The notes beneath the pieces were generated by a model. That model did no database searches. It had not been told where the DNA came from and saw nothing but the letters and a program-made list of their open reading frames with translations. A stretch of 64,000 bases of DNA from Amorphoplanes friuliensis DSM 7358 (GTDB taxonomy: Bacteria; Actinomycetota; Actinomycetes; Mycobacteriales; Micromonosporaceae). Positions 43,762 to 52,877 of the stretch are shown here, piece by piece. The stretch is from assembly GCF_000494755.1 (NCBI RefSeq), contig NC_022657.1:1836001-1900000 (forward strand), read 5' to 3'. A program made the translations under genes and the position numbers. Every line of letters starts with the position of its first letter. Within the stretch, counting starts at the first letter, position 1.

Positions 43762-44400
43762 ATGACGGGCTCTTCACCTGCTGACCAGGCCGGAACGACG
43801 ACGGCTCCGGCCCGGATCGCGCGGCCGGCCGACGCGCTGGCGGAATTGATCGCGGGCAACCGCCGCTTTGTCAGCGGCCTTCCCGAGCACGGTCACGAGG
43901 TCTCGGCGGCCGCCGCGGCGTCGGGCGGCCAGGTGCCGCACGCCGTGGTGCTGGGCTGCATCGACTCCCGTGTGCCGCTCGAGGCGATCTTCGACCAGAC
44001 CTTCGGCTCGATCTGCGTGGTCCGCTCGGGTGGGCACGTCGTCGACCGTGCAGTGCTCGGATCGGTGGGTTTTGCCGTCGAGGCGCTCCGGGTGCCGCTG
44101 ATCATGGTGCTGGGGCACGTGCGCTGCGGCGCGGTCGACGCGACCGTCAAGGCGCTGCGCGACGGGGAGCGCCCCGAGGGTGACGTGGGCTACCTGGTCG
44201 ACGAGATCGCCCCCGCCGTCAACTCCGTCGGTCTGGACGACCCGGAGGTCAACGCCAAGGCCATGCGCGCGCACGTGGCGCGGACGGTGCGGCGGATGCG
44301 TGACGTGACGGGTGTCCCCGCGGCCGTGGCCTCCGGTGAGGTCGCCGTGGCCGGCGCCGTCTACGACCTCGACACCGGTCTGGTCGAGCTGCTCACCTGA
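43762..44400 (+). CDS. Beta-class carbonic anhydrase
   Basis: This 212-residue enzyme interconverts CO2 and bicarbonate. The zinc ligands are Cys in LGCIDSRVP (with the Asp-Arg dyad) and His/Cys in GHVRCGAVDA. VVRSGGHVVD is the conserved strand between them. No signal peptide is present, so it is cytosolic. It may supply bicarbonate for acetyl-CoA carboxylation, which would suit the nearby fatty acid genes, but this link is speculative. Confidence 0.92.
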   Translation: MTGSSPADQAGTTTAPARIARPADALAELIAGNRRFVSGLPEHGHEVSAAAAASGGQVPHAVVLGCIDSRVPLEAIFDQTFGSICVVRSGGHVVDRAVLGSVGFAVEALRVPLIMVLGHVRCGAVDATVKALRDGERPEGDVGYLVDEIAPAVNSVGLDDPEVNAKAMRAHVARTVRRMRDVTGVPAAVASGEVAVAGAVYDLDTGLVELLT

Positions 44401-44450
44401 GCCCGTCCGCTCCACCTGATCAAGTTGTCGTGATCTTCATCAGCTGCACA

Positions 44451-44490
44451 AAGGCGCTCCCCGGGACGATCATCGCCCGGGGAGCGCCTT
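44451..44490. terminator. Bidirectional terminator
   Basis: A perfect 15-bp stem (AAGGCGCTCCCCGGG, 44451-44465, with its complement 44476-44490) has a 10-nt loop. The outer A and T bases give short tracts on both strands. It separates the carbonic anhydrase gene from a convergent hypothetical gene. Confidence 0.85.
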
Positions 44491-44507
44491 GTGCGCAGAG
44501 GTGGTGC

Positions 44508-44837
44508 TCAGCTCTCGAAGACGCCCGCGTCCACGAGACGCTTCTCGGTCGTGCCCCAGCCGTCCTGCGGGAACGACTGGTCGAGCCCGGCGATCTCGGC
44601 CCGGATCTTGGCACCGTGGCCGGCGGCGGCGAGGGTGCGGATCTCCTCGACGAAGGCGTCCGAGTCGGTCCGGAGGTGGTGGGTCTTGCCGTTGGTCAGG
44701 TTCCGGACGTACGCAAAACGGCCCTGGGCCAGCGGAATCAGGTACTTGAACTCGCCGAGGACGCTCAGGGCGCCGCCCTGACCGGCCTGGCCGGCGCGGA
44801 CTGAAGCGCGGGCGGTCTTTGAGGTGTTGGCTGCCAC
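44508..44837 (-). CDS. Hypothetical protein
   Basis: The protein has 109 residues. A basic, Ala-rich N-terminus (MAANTSKTARASVRAGQAGQ) is followed by a compact region, GEFKYLIPLAQGRFAYVRNL, then a helical tail with DQSFPQDGWGTTEKRLVD. No family was recognised. The reading frame ends close to a good terminator and its codon use is normal, so it is probably real. It may be a small nucleic-acid-binding protein given its basic N-terminus, but this is a guess. Confidence 0.6.
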   Translation of the reverse strand: MAANTSKTARASVRAGQAGQGGALSVLGEFKYLIPLAQGRFAYVRNLTNGKTHHLRTDSDAFVEEIRTLAAAGHGAKIRAEIAGLDQSFPQDGWGTTEKRLVDAGVFES

Positions 44838-45102
44838 GGCGGTACTCCTAGCTGATGATTCTCGGCTGATGTTTCAACGCAAGTTTGGTGGCAGAAAATG
44901 CCGCACCAAGCCTACACGACCGCTGTTTGGCCGCACCGCCGGAGCAGGTCGGACCGTTAGGCCAGGTGTGCCACTACGGCCATTCACATGTCGATATTGC
45001 GGTTTCTCTGGCGCACCATCCGTACCACCCGGCATCATGGAGCACGATCAACCGCGGTCGAGGTCGTAGGGGAAGACGCACCTCGGTCTCCGGGAGGTCA
45101 CC

Positions 45103-45594
45103 GTGCCAACGTGTGGCGTCGTATACGTCCACTCGACCCCACTCGCCGTGTGCCAGCACGTCGAGTGGGCGATCGCGCGCGTCCTGACAGCGGCGGTCAA
45201 TCTGCACTGGACTGCACAGCCGGTCGACCCCGGCCTGCGGCGGTCCGAGTGCAGTTGGACCGGACGCCCCGGGACCGGCGCGGAGCTCGCTGCTGCCCTC
45301 CGGCAGTGGCCCATGATTCGTTTCGAGGTCACCGAGGAACCGAGTCCCGGCGTCGACGGGGAGCGGTTCATGCACGTCCCCGGTCGCGGGCTGTTCCGCG
45401 GCACCATCGGGGCGTCCGGTGACATCCAGATCGGTGAGGACCGGCTGCGGGCGATCATGTCCTCGGCCAAAGCTCCCGAGGCGCTTTCGCACGCCCTGGA
45501 GAAGGCCCTGGGCACCGCGTGGGATGCTGAGCTCGAGCCGTACCGCTATGCCGGGGACGGTGCGCCGGTGACGCTGCTGACGCGCGTGGGGTAA
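45103..45594 (+). CDS. DUF3145 family protein
   Basis: The protein has 163 residues. It begins GVVYVHSTPLAVCQHVEWAI and contains RFEVTEEPSPGVDGERF and GDIQIGEDRLRAIM, the conserved pattern of DUF3145, an actinobacterial family of unknown function. In other actinomycetes this gene is found next to the fab operon, and here it is about 3.6 kb away, with three genes between. GTG 45103 has a GGGAGG site. Confidence 0.8.
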   Translation: MPTCGVVYVHSTPLAVCQHVEWAIARVLTAAVNLHWTAQPVDPGLRRSECSWTGRPGTGAELAAALRQWPMIRFEVTEEPSPGVDGERFMHVPGRGLFRGTIGASGDIQIGEDRLRAIMSSAKAPEALSHALEKALGTAWDAELEPYRYAGDGAPVTLLTRVG

Positions 45595-45646
45595 GAGGTC
45601 ACTCCGCACCGGCGCCGGTTTGTCGATGGTGTCGGGAGCTGATCCA

Positions 45647-47386
45647 ATGGCGGCCGTGAAAAGGGCTCTCCGCGTTGCTGCCGCCGTACCCCTGGCTCTG
45701 CTCGTGGGGTGCGGCAGTGACGCGCCCCCGCAGCCCGGGACGGCACCCAGCCCGGCGGCGCCGCAGGCGGCGAGCGTGGCACCGTCGGTGAGCGTGCCGC
45801 CGAGCCCGGCCGGTGATCCGGCTCTGCGGGCGCGGGAGGCGGTCAAGACCTTCACCGACGCCGACCTGGCCGGTCAGGTGCTGATGCCCTACGCCTACGG
45901 CGACGCGGCCGACCGGGTCGACAAGGCCGCCGCCGCGGGCAACCAGAACCTCGCCGGGGTGAACACCCCGGCCGAGATGATCACGAAGTTCCGGCTCGGC
46001 GGCCTGATCCTGGTCGGCTTCACACCCGACGACCCGACCGGCGCCACCAACCCGGCGACCAACGTGGAGAACCCGAAGCAGGTCCGGGCGCTGACCGACG
46101 GGCTGCAGCAGGCCGCCACCCAGCTCCCCGGCGCGGCGCCGCTCCTGATCGGCACCGACCAGGAGTACGGCGTGGTCACGCGCGTCAAGGAGGGCGTGAC
46201 GCTGCTGCCGTCCGCGATGACCCTCGGTGCCGCCGGCAAGCCGGACCTGACCGAGGGCGCCTGGCGTGCCGCGGGCGGGGAACTGGCCGCGATGGGTATC
46301 AACCTCGACTTCGCGCCGGTGGCCGACACCCTCGGGTCGCAGGGCAGCTCGGTGATCGGCTCCCGCTCCTTCGGCGCCGACCCGAAGGCGAACGCCGCCC
46401 AGGTCCAGGCGGCCGTCCGGGGCATCCAGGGCGCCGGCATCTCGGCGGCCCTCAAGCACTTCCCGGGACACGGGCACACGACCGGCGACAGCCACGACGA
46501 CCTGCCCATCGTCCGCCAGTCGCTGCAGAAGTGGACCGAGGAGGACCGGCCCCCGTTCGGCGCGGGCATCAACGCCGGCGCCGGTGTGGTCATGTCCGGC
46601 CACCTCGACGTCGAGGCGCTCGACAAGGGTGTCGCCGCCACCTTCTCCCGCAAGATCATGACGGATCTGCTCCGGACCGACCTGAAGTTCACCGGTGTGG
46701 CGATCACCGACGCCATGAACATGCCGCCGGCCATGAAGTGGCCCCCGGGCGAGGCCGCGGTCCGGGCCCTGAACGCGGGCAACGACATGCTCCTCATGCC
46801 CCCGAACCTGGCCGGCGCCCGCGACGGCATCCTGGCCGCGCTCAAGGACGGCACGCTGAAACGCGAGCGGCTCGTCGAGGCGGTCACCCGGGTCCTCACC
46901 CTGAAATACCGCAATGCCGCCAAGCAGCAGCCCGCGCTCGACACCATCGGCTCCGCTGCGCACCAAAAGGCCGTCTACGACGCCGACGCGGCGGCGATCA
47001 CCCTGCTCAAGGGCTCGTGCACCGGGCCACTGGTCACCGGACCGGTCACCGTCACCGCCTCCGGTGGGCGCGAGGCGGCGCGGATCGCGCTGGTCAAGGC
47101 GTTGCAGGACACGGGCGTCAAGGTCCAGGCCGCGGGAGGCACGGTTGTGCACCTCGTCGGGTACGGCGACCGGCAGACCGACCTCAGCATGGACGCGGCG
47201 GTGACGGTCGTCATGGACACGCCGTACCTGCTGGCCGGTTCGCGGTCGCCGGTGCTGCTCGCGACCTACTCGTCGAGCCCGCTGGCGCTGACCGCCCTGG
47301 CCAACGTCCTCGCCGGGAAAGCCAAGGCGCCGGGAAAGTCACCGGTCGCGGTCGACAAGCTCCCGCGCAGCGCCTGCGGCAAGTAG
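45647..47386 (+). CDS. Glycoside hydrolase family 3 lipoprotein, NagZ-like beta-N-acetylhexosaminidase
   Basis: The protein has 579 residues. A lipobox LLVGCG (Cys near residue 23) marks it as a lipoprotein, followed by a Pro/Ala/Ser-rich linker. The GH3 domain has LIGTDQEYG, the Asp-His loop of NagZ enzymes KHFPGHGHTTGDSHDDLP, and the nucleophile Asp in VAITDAMNM. It should cleave N-acetylglucosamine from muropeptides or chitin oligomers outside the membrane. ATG 45647 has a GGGAG site. Its 3' end overlaps the convergent AraC gene by 48 nt. Confidence 0.9.
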   Translation: MAAVKRALRVAAAVPLALLVGCGSDAPPQPGTAPSPAAPQAASVAPSVSVPPSPAGDPALRAREAVKTFTDADLAGQVLMPYAYGDAADRVDKAAAAGNQNLAGVNTPAEMITKFRLGGLILVGFTPDDPTGATNPATNVENPKQVRALTDGLQQAATQLPGAAPLLIGTDQEYGVVTRVKEGVTLLPSAMTLGAAGKPDLTEGAWRAAGGELAAMGINLDFAPVADTLGSQGSSVIGSRSFGADPKANAAQVQAAVRGIQGAGISAALKHFPGHGHTTGDSHDDLPIVRQSLQKWTEEDRPPFGAGINAGAGVVMSGHLDVEALDKGVAATFSRKIMTDLLRTDLKFTGVAITDAMNMPPAMKWPPGEAAVRALNAGNDMLLMPPNLAGARDGILAALKDGTLKRERLVEAVTRVLTLKYRNAAKQQPALDTIGSAAHQKAVYDADAAAITLLKGSCTGPLVTGPVTVTASGGREAARIALVKALQDTGVKVQAAGGTVVHLVGYGDRQTDLSMDAAVTVVMDTPYLLAGSRSPVLLATYSSSPLALTALANVLAGKAKAPGKSPVAVDKLPRSACGK

Positions 47387-48253
47387 ACCGCGGCGGTAGC
47401 GGCCCGGCGCCGTGCCGTGGTGCCGGCGGAAGGCCGTCGCGAAGGCGAACTCGGACGCGTAACCCACCCGGTGGGCGACCGTGGCCACGGTCGCGTCCGA
47501 CGAACGCAGCAGCCGCGCCGCCACGGTCATCCGCCACCAGGTCAGATAACCGAGCGGCGGCCGGCCCACCAGCGCCGTGAAACGCCGGGCGAACGGCGCC
47601 CGTGACAGTCCCGCCCGGGCCGCGAGGGACGCCACCGTCCACGGTTCGCCCGGCTGCTCGTGCATGGCGTGCAGCGCGGCGCTGGTCACCGGGTCGTTGA
47701 GGGCGGCGACCCAGCCGGTGGTGGCGGCGGGCTGTCCGGCGTACCAGCAGCGGAGCAGGTAGAGCAGGAGCATCTCGAGCAGCGCGGGCACCGCGGCGCC
47801 GGTGCCCAGCCGGGGCTGTTCCAGCTCGGCGGTCAGCAGGCTCACGGCCGATCGCAGTTCGTCGGTCGGGGCCAGGTGGATCCATTCCGGAAGATCGTGG
47901 ACGAGTGGGTGTGTCCGTACCGGATCGATCTCGTAAGCGCCGCAGAGCGTGACGATCTCCTGGCCGGCGGGCCGTGCCACCGGCGCCGAGCACGGCTCCG
48001 GGACGATGCCCGGCGCGCTGACCAGGGCATGTGCGCGACCGTGCGGACGGAAGACGACGTCACCCGGCGACAGGCGGACCGGCTCGGAGCCGCCCGGGGG
48101 CAGCAGCCAGCACTCGCCCCGCAGGATCACCTGGAAGCCCATCGCACCCGGCACCTCGGCGAACTCCTGCCCCCACGGCGCGTCGTGCCCGAGCAGCATC
48201 GACTGCGGCCGCCCGGTCCGCAGCACCGCCAGCACGTCGCTGAGCACGTCCAC
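47339..48253 (-). CDS. AraC-family regulator with cupin domain
   Basis: The protein has 304 residues. The N-terminal cupin_6-type sensor contains MGFQVILRGECWLL and LSPGDVVFRPHGRAHAL. The C-terminal double HTH has TVASLAARAGLSRAPFARRF and YASEFAFATAFRRHHG. GTG 48253 is preferred because the GGGAGG site (48260-48265) leaves correct spacing there but not for GTG 48259. It is divergent from a quinone reductase gene, which is its likely target. Confidence 0.88.
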   Translation of the reverse strand: MDVLSDVLAVLRTGRPQSMLLGHDAPWGQEFAEVPGAMGFQVILRGECWLLPPGGSEPVRLSPGDVVFRPHGRAHALVSAPGIVPEPCSAPVARPAGQEIVTLCGAYEIDPVRTHPLVHDLPEWIHLAPTDELRSAVSLLTAELEQPRLGTGAAVPALLEMLLLYLLRCWYAGQPAATTGWVAALNDPVTSAALHAMHEQPGEPWTVASLAARAGLSRAPFARRFTALVGRPPLGYLTWWRMTVAARLLRSSDATVATVAHRVGYASEFAFATAFRRHHGTAPGRYRRGLLAAGAARELVDRDR

Positions 48254-48336
48254 GCGCACCTCCCGAGACGATCACGAAGGTTTCCGGGACCCAGAAGCAT
48301 AGGTCGTCCTGCCCGGTCCGCTTAGCGTCGGTGGGC

Positions 48337-49191
48337 ATGAGAGCTGCGCGCATCCATTCGTACGGCGACCCAGGCGTGATCCGCACAGAGGACGTCCCCG
48401 TCCCGGCCCCGGGCCCCGGCGAGGTCCTGATCAGAGTGGTGGCAACGTCGATGAACCCGACGGAGGCAGCACTGCGCGCGGGCTACCTGGCCGCGCTGCT
48501 GCCGATCGAGTTGCCCCTGACGCTGGGCTGGGACGTGGCGGGCACGGTGGACGGCGCCCCGGTCCTGGCGATGCTGGACGGCGGCGCGGCCGCTGAGTAT
48601 GCCGTGGCGCCGGCTGCGGCCCTCGTCCCCGCCCCGGCCACCGTGCCGCTCGCCGACGCCGCGGTGCTGCCGCTGGCGGGGATGACGGCCTGGCAGGCGG
48701 TGTTCGAGCACGCCCGGGTCGCGCCGGGCGAGCGGGTGCTGATCAACGGCGCCGGTGGTGGCATCGGCGGCTTCGCGGTGCAACTCGCCCGCCACGCCGG
48801 TGCTCACGTGATCGCCACGGCGAGTCCGCGCAGTGCGGCGGCGATCGAGGCCGACCAGCTGCTCGACTACACGGCCGGTCCGCTCGCGGTGGACGAGCCG
48901 GTCGATGTGGTGCTGAACTGCGCGGCCATCAGCGCCGGGGCGGCAGCCGCCCTACCGGCGCTCGCCCGGCCCGGCGCCCGCATCGTCACGGTCGCGACCC
49001 CGGTGCCCGGTGGGCGGCACTTTGTCGTCCGCAACGACCCAGCCGACCTGTCCGCACTGGTCAAGATGGTCGACGAGGGTGCACTCCGGCTGACCATCAC
49101 CGGCCGTCGCACCCTCAACGACCTGCCGGAACTCCACCGCCTGGCGGAGTCGGGCGGCCTGCACGGCAAGGTCGTGGTGACGGTTCCGTAG
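48337..49191 (+). CDS. Quinone oxidoreductase-like (zinc-independent MDR) dehydrogenase
   Basis: The protein has 284 residues. It belongs to the NADPH-dependent quinone reductase/MDR group: SMNPTEAALRAG, LGWDVAGTV and the NADP-binding LINGAGGGIGGFAVQLAR, without zinc-binding Cys clusters. TAGCGT (48323-48328) lies 8 nt before ATG 48337, consistent with leaderless transcription. The AraC gene is divergent, so it is probably induced by that regulator. The substrate is unknown. Confidence 0.88.
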   Translation: MRAARIHSYGDPGVIRTEDVPVPAPGPGEVLIRVVATSMNPTEAALRAGYLAALLPIELPLTLGWDVAGTVDGAPVLAMLDGGAAAEYAVAPAAALVPAPATVPLADAAVLPLAGMTAWQAVFEHARVAPGERVLINGAGGGIGGFAVQLARHAGAHVIATASPRSAAAIEADQLLDYTAGPLAVDEPVDVVLNCAAISAGAAAALPALARPGARIVTVATPVPGGRHFVVRNDPADLSALVKMVDEGALRLTITGRRTLNDLPELHRLAESGGLHGKVVVTVP

Positions 49192-49192
49192 G

Positions 49193-49225
49193 CCTCATCG
49201 ACGACCGGTCCGGCCGTCGATGAGG
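49193..49225. terminator. Bidirectional terminator between quinone reductase and fabF
   Basis: CCTCATCGACG (49193-49203) pairs perfectly with CGTCGATGAGG (49215-49225) around an 11-nt loop, immediately after one stop codon and 12 nt from the other. Confidence 0.8.
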
Positions 49226-49237
49226 TCCTTGGGGGAA

Positions 49238-50464
49238 TTACGCCCGGGTGAAGACCAGCGCGACGTTGTGGCCACCGAAGCCGAACGAGTTGTTCAGGGC
49301 GGCCGGGATGTCGAGCTGACGGGGCTTGTGGGCGGCCACGTCGAGCGACAGGGCGTCGTCGGGGTCGTCCAGGTTGATCGTCGGCGGCACCACGCTGTCG
49401 CGGATCGCCAGGATCGTGGCGATCGACTCCAGCGCCCCGGCCGCGCCGAGCAGGTGCCCGGACATCGACTTGGTCGAGGTGAGGACCGGGTGATCACCGA
49501 TCGCGGCGTGCAGCGCGGCGATCTCCGCCATGTCACCGACCGGCGTGGACGTGGCGTGCGCGTTGACGTGCACGATGTCGGACTTCGACACCCCCGCGTC
49601 GGCGAGCGCCTTGGTGATGGCCCGGATCGCGCCCAGACCCTCGGGGTGCGGCTGCACGATGTCGTAGCCGTCCGAGGTGATGCCGGCGCCGGCGAGCCGG
49701 GCGTAGACCCGGGCACTGCGGGCGGCGGCGTGGTCGGCCCGCTCGAGCACGAGCGCACCGGCGCCCTCACCGAGCACAAAACCGTCGCGGCCCTTGTCCC
49801 ACGGCCGGGAGGCCTTCTCGGGCTCGTCGTTGCGGGTGGACATCGCCCGCATCGAGGCAAAACCGGCGATCGGCAGCGGGTGGATCACAGCCTCGGTGCC
49901 ACCGGCCATGACCACGTCGGCCCGGCCGGAGCGGATCAGGTCCAGACCCAGGGAGAGGGCCTCGGCGCCGGTCGCGCAGGCGCTGGCCATCGAGTGAACG
50001 CCCGCCTGGGCGCCGAGCTCGAGACCGACCCAGGCGGCGGGGCCGTTGGGCATCAGCATCGGCACGGTGTGCGGGCTGACCCGCCGCGGGCCGGAAGCCT
50101 CCAGGATGTCGTCCTGGTTGAGCAGGGTCTGCGCACCCCCTATGCCGCTGCCGAAGCTGACGGCGAGGCGCTCGGGGTCGAGACCCGAGTCCTTGAGGCC
50201 GGAATCGTTCCAGGCCTGGTGCGCGGCGATCAGGGCGATCGACTCCGAGCGGTCGAGCCGGCGCAGCTTGACGCGTTCCATGACCTCGGAGGGATCGACC
50301 GCGAGATGGGCGGCGATGCGGACAGGCAACTGCGCGGCCCACTCCTGGGTGAGAGCCCTCACCCCGGAGCGGCCGGCAAGCATGGCGTCCCAGGTGGACG
50401 CGACGTCCCCGCCGAGCGGGGTCGTCGCGCCGAGCCCGGTGACGACGACGTCTGTGGTGCTCAT
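49238..50464 (-). CDS. fabF: Beta-ketoacyl-ACP synthase II
   Basis: This 408-residue condensing enzyme elongates acyl-ACP with malonyl-ACP. The Cys-His-His triad is visible: Cys in MASACATGAEAL, His in NAHATSTPVGD and His in NSFGFGGHNV. It is the last gene of the fab operon, one base after acpP. Length and motifs are those of a standard housekeeping FabF. Confidence 0.95.
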   Translation of the reverse strand: MSTTDVVVTGLGATTPLGGDVASTWDAMLAGRSGVRALTQEWAAQLPVRIAAHLAVDPSEVMERVKLRRLDRSESIALIAAHQAWNDSGLKDSGLDPERLAVSFGSGIGGAQTLLNQDDILEASGPRRVSPHTVPMLMPNGPAAWVGLELGAQAGVHSMASACATGAEALSLGLDLIRSGRADVVMAGGTEAVIHPLPIAGFASMRAMSTRNDEPEKASRPWDKGRDGFVLGEGAGALVLERADHAAARSARVYARLAGAGITSDGYDIVQPHPEGLGAIRAITKALADAGVSKSDIVHVNAHATSTPVGDMAEIAALHAAIGDHPVLTSTKSMSGHLLGAAGALESIATILAIRDSVVPPTINLDDPDDALSLDVAAHKPRQLDIPAALNNSFGFGGHNVALVFTRA

Positions 50465-50465
50465 G

Positions 50466-50708
50466 TCAGTGATTCGCCTCGATGAAGGACACGGCGTCGC
50501 CGACGGTCTTGAGGTTCTGGACCTCGTTGTCGGGGATCTTGACGCCGAACTTCTCCTCGGCGGCCACCACGACCTCGACCATGGACAGCGAGTCGACGTC
50601 CAGGTCGTCGGTGAAGGACTTCTCCTCGGCGACGTCGTCCGGGTTCACCCCGGCGACCTCCTCGAGGATCTCGGCGAGGCCGGAAGTGATCTCAGCGCGG
50701 GTTGCCAT
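50466..50708 (-). CDS. acpP: Acyl carrier protein
   Basis: This 80-residue acidic helical protein begins MATRAEITSGLAEILEEV. The phosphopantetheine-carrying Ser is in DVDSLSMVE, and helix 3 follows with AAEEKFGVKIPDNEVQNL. It carries fatty acyl chains between FabD, FabH and FabF, whose genes flank it. ATG 50708 is the correct start; upstream in-frame codons run into the fabH-acpP gap. Confidence 0.96.
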   Translation of the reverse strand: MATRAEITSGLAEILEEVAGVNPDDVAEEKSFTDDLDVDSLSMVEVVVAAEEKFGVKIPDNEVQNLKTVGDAVSFIEANH

Positions 50709-50760
50709 TGCGGTGGTTCCTCTCGATGGTGGGAAACTCCCGGACAGTACTGCGGCCGTC

Positions 50761-51711
50761 TTACGGGCAGCGGATGACCTGTCCGGCGTAGGTGAGGCCG
50801 CCGCCGAAACCGAAGAGCAGGACGGGGGCGCCCGCGGGCACCTCGCGCCGCTCGACCAGCTTGGACAGGGCCAGCGGCACACTTGCCGCGGAGGTGTTGC
50901 CGGACTCGACCAGGTCCTTCGCGATGACCACGTCCGGGCCGAGGCCCAGGCGCTTCACGATGCCGTCGATGATGCGGGTGTTGGCCTGGTGCGGCACGAA
51001 CGCCGCGAGCTCCTCCGGCCGGACGCCGGCCCGCTCGCAGGCCTGCAGGGCGAACGGCGCCAGCGCGGTGGTCGCCCACCGGAAGACACTCTGGCCCTCC
51101 TGCTTGATGTACGGCTGCCAGCCCTCGATCCGGAGCACGTCGCCCTTCTCGGGTGCCGAGCCCCACAGCACCGGCCCGACGCCGGACTGCTCGCCGTCGG
51201 GAACGGCGGAGACCACGGCCGCGCCGGCGCCGTCACCGAACAGGACCGCCGTGGTGCGGTCGGTCCAGTCGGTGAGGTCGGACAGCTTCTCCGCGCCGAT
51301 GACGAGGGCGTTGCGGCTGGCACCCGCGCGGATGGCGTGGTCGGCCGTGCCCAGGGCGTACGAGAAGCCCGAGCACGCGGTGTTGAGGTCCATGGCCGCC
51401 GGGGCGTTGATGCCGAGCTTGGCGGCGACGCGGGTGGCGACGTTCGGGCAGCGGTCGATCGACGAGCACGTCGCGACCACCACCATGTCGATGTCGGCGG
51501 CGGACAGGCCGGAGCCGGCCAGGGCCTTCTCGGCGGCGAAGGTCGCCATGTCGGCGACCGACTCGGCGTCGGCGACCCGGCGCTCGGCGATGCCGACGCG
51601 GTCCCGGATCCAGGCGTCGTTGGTGTCGACGATCTTGGCGAGGTCGTCGTTGGTGACTACACGCGAGGGCTGGTAGTGGCCCATCGCGACGATGCGGGAA
51701 CCCGCGGTCAT
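50761..51711 (-). CDS. fabH: Beta-ketoacyl-ACP synthase III
   Basis: This 316-residue enzyme starts fatty acid synthesis by condensing acyl-CoA with malonyl-ACP. The Cys-His-Asn triad appears as Cys in NTACSGFSYAL, His in VPHQANTRI and Asn in ESGNTSAASVP. It lies between fabD (31-nt gap) and acpP (52-nt gap) in the operon. In actinomycetes FabH prefers branched primers, which sets the iso/anteiso profile; that preference cannot be read from sequence alone. Confidence 0.96.
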   Translation of the reverse strand: MTAGSRIVAMGHYQPSRVVTNDDLAKIVDTNDAWIRDRVGIAERRVADAESVADMATFAAEKALAGSGLSAADIDMVVVATCSSIDRCPNVATRVAAKLGINAPAAMDLNTACSGFSYALGTADHAIRAGASRNALVIGAEKLSDLTDWTDRTTAVLFGDGAGAAVVSAVPDGEQSGVGPVLWGSAPEKGDVLRIEGWQPYIKQEGQSVFRWATTALAPFALQACERAGVRPEELAAFVPHQANTRIIDGIVKRLGLGPDVVIAKDLVESGNTSAASVPLALSKLVERREVPAGAPVLLFGFGGGLTYAGQVIRCP

Positions 51712-51742
51712 CGTGTTGCTCCTTCGATCGCGACGGACTGGA

Positions 51743-52702
51743 TCACTGCGACTGCCCGCTGGTGCTGGCGGCCGGACCGGCGGCGGTGCCGTGCCGGGCG
51801 ATCAGGTCGCGGGCGGCGTCCAGGTCGTCCGGGGTGTTCAGCGTGACGATCTCGGGGGCGCCGTCGCCCTTGAGCTCACGCTTGACCAGCCCGGCCAGGG
51901 TGCCGGCCGGGGGCAGCTCGAGAACGCCGGTGACACCGAGCTCGCGCAGGGTCCCCATCACCAGGTCCCAGCGGACCGGGGCGGTGACCTGCCGGACCAG
52001 GCGCTGCAGCATCTCCGCGCCGTCGGCGACCGCGGTGCCGTCCAGGTTCGACAACAGGACGCGGGACGGGTCGGTGACGGTGACACCACCGGCGACGGCA
52101 CTCAGGGCCTGCTCGGCCGGAGCCATGAACGGTGTGTGGAACGCGCCGGCGACCTGGAGGGTGATGACCCGCGCCTTGGCCGGCGGCTCGGCGGCGAACT
52201 TCGCGAGCCCGTCGAGCGAGCCCGCGGCGACGATCTGACCGGCGCCGTTGCGGTTGGCCGGGAAGAGCCCGTGGCGCTCGATCGTGGCGACCACCTCGTC
52301 GGCGTCACCACCGAGGACGGCGCTCATGCCGGTGGGTTCGAGGGCGCAGGCGGCGGCCATCTCGCGGCCGCGGAGACCGGCGAGGGCGATGGCGGCCTCG
52401 GCCGGCACCACACCGGCGATCGCTGCGGCGCCCAGCTCACCGACGCTGTGACCGGCAACCACGTCGACGTTGTGCAGCGGGAGCTGCTCGGCCGCGAGCA
52501 GGGCGGCGGCGACGAGCAGGGGCTGGGTGCGCGCGGTGTCCTTGATCTCGTCGGCACCGGCCTCGGTGCCGAGGTGGATCAGGTCGACCCCGGCGAGCGC
52601 CGACCACCAGCGCAGGCGCGCCTCGGCGCCGGGAAGGCCGAGCCACGGGGAGAGGAAGCCGGGCTTCTGGGAGCCCTGGCCGGGCGAGAGTACGGCGAGC
52701 AC
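51743..52702 (-). CDS. fabD: Malonyl-CoA:ACP transacylase
   Basis: This 319-residue transferase loads malonate onto ACP. The motifs are SPGQGSQKPGF, the nucleophile Ser in GHSVGELGAAA, the Arg in GLRGREMAAA and the His in GAFHTPFM. GTG 52702 is the likely start, directly before LAVLSPGQG. It is the first gene of the operon after the regulatory region downstream of fasR. Confidence 0.95.
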   Translation of the reverse strand: MLAVLSPGQGSQKPGFLSPWLGLPGAEARLRWWSALAGVDLIHLGTEAGADEIKDTARTQPLLVAAALLAAEQLPLHNVDVVAGHSVGELGAAAIAGVVPAEAAIALAGLRGREMAAACALEPTGMSAVLGGDADEVVATIERHGLFPANRNGAGQIVAAGSLDGLAKFAAEPPAKARVITLQVAGAFHTPFMAPAEQALSAVAGGVTVTDPSRVLLSNLDGTAVADGAEMLQRLVRQVTAPVRWDLVMGTLRELGVTGVLELPPAGTLAGLVKRELKGDGAPEIVTLNTPDDLDAARDLIARHGTAAGPAASTSGQSQ

Positions 52703-52877
52703 GGTCCTGACTCTTCCGGATGGAGGCACGTTCCGGGGTTGCTGCACGGGACCAAACCCTACGACCCGCGTTGTCACTTTCCTACAAGTACCCCCGTGTT
52801 TTGTCCCGATAGCGAGGCAATCACGGCACCTGTAAACCGGTGTTGATCTCGGTTTTGTTGCTGGTGGGACGGGTGAT
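52703..52877 (-). promoter_or_regulatory. fab operon promoter region with inverted repeat
   Basis: This 175-bp gap between fasR and fabD contains a -10-like TAGGGT on the minus strand (52761-52756) and an inverted repeat AAACCG (52834-52839)/CGGTTT (52850-52855) with a 10-bp spacer. The dyad lies about 75 bp upstream of the -10 element and is a candidate FasR site. Alternatively it ends the fasR transcript. The region is less GC-rich than its surroundings. Confidence 0.45.
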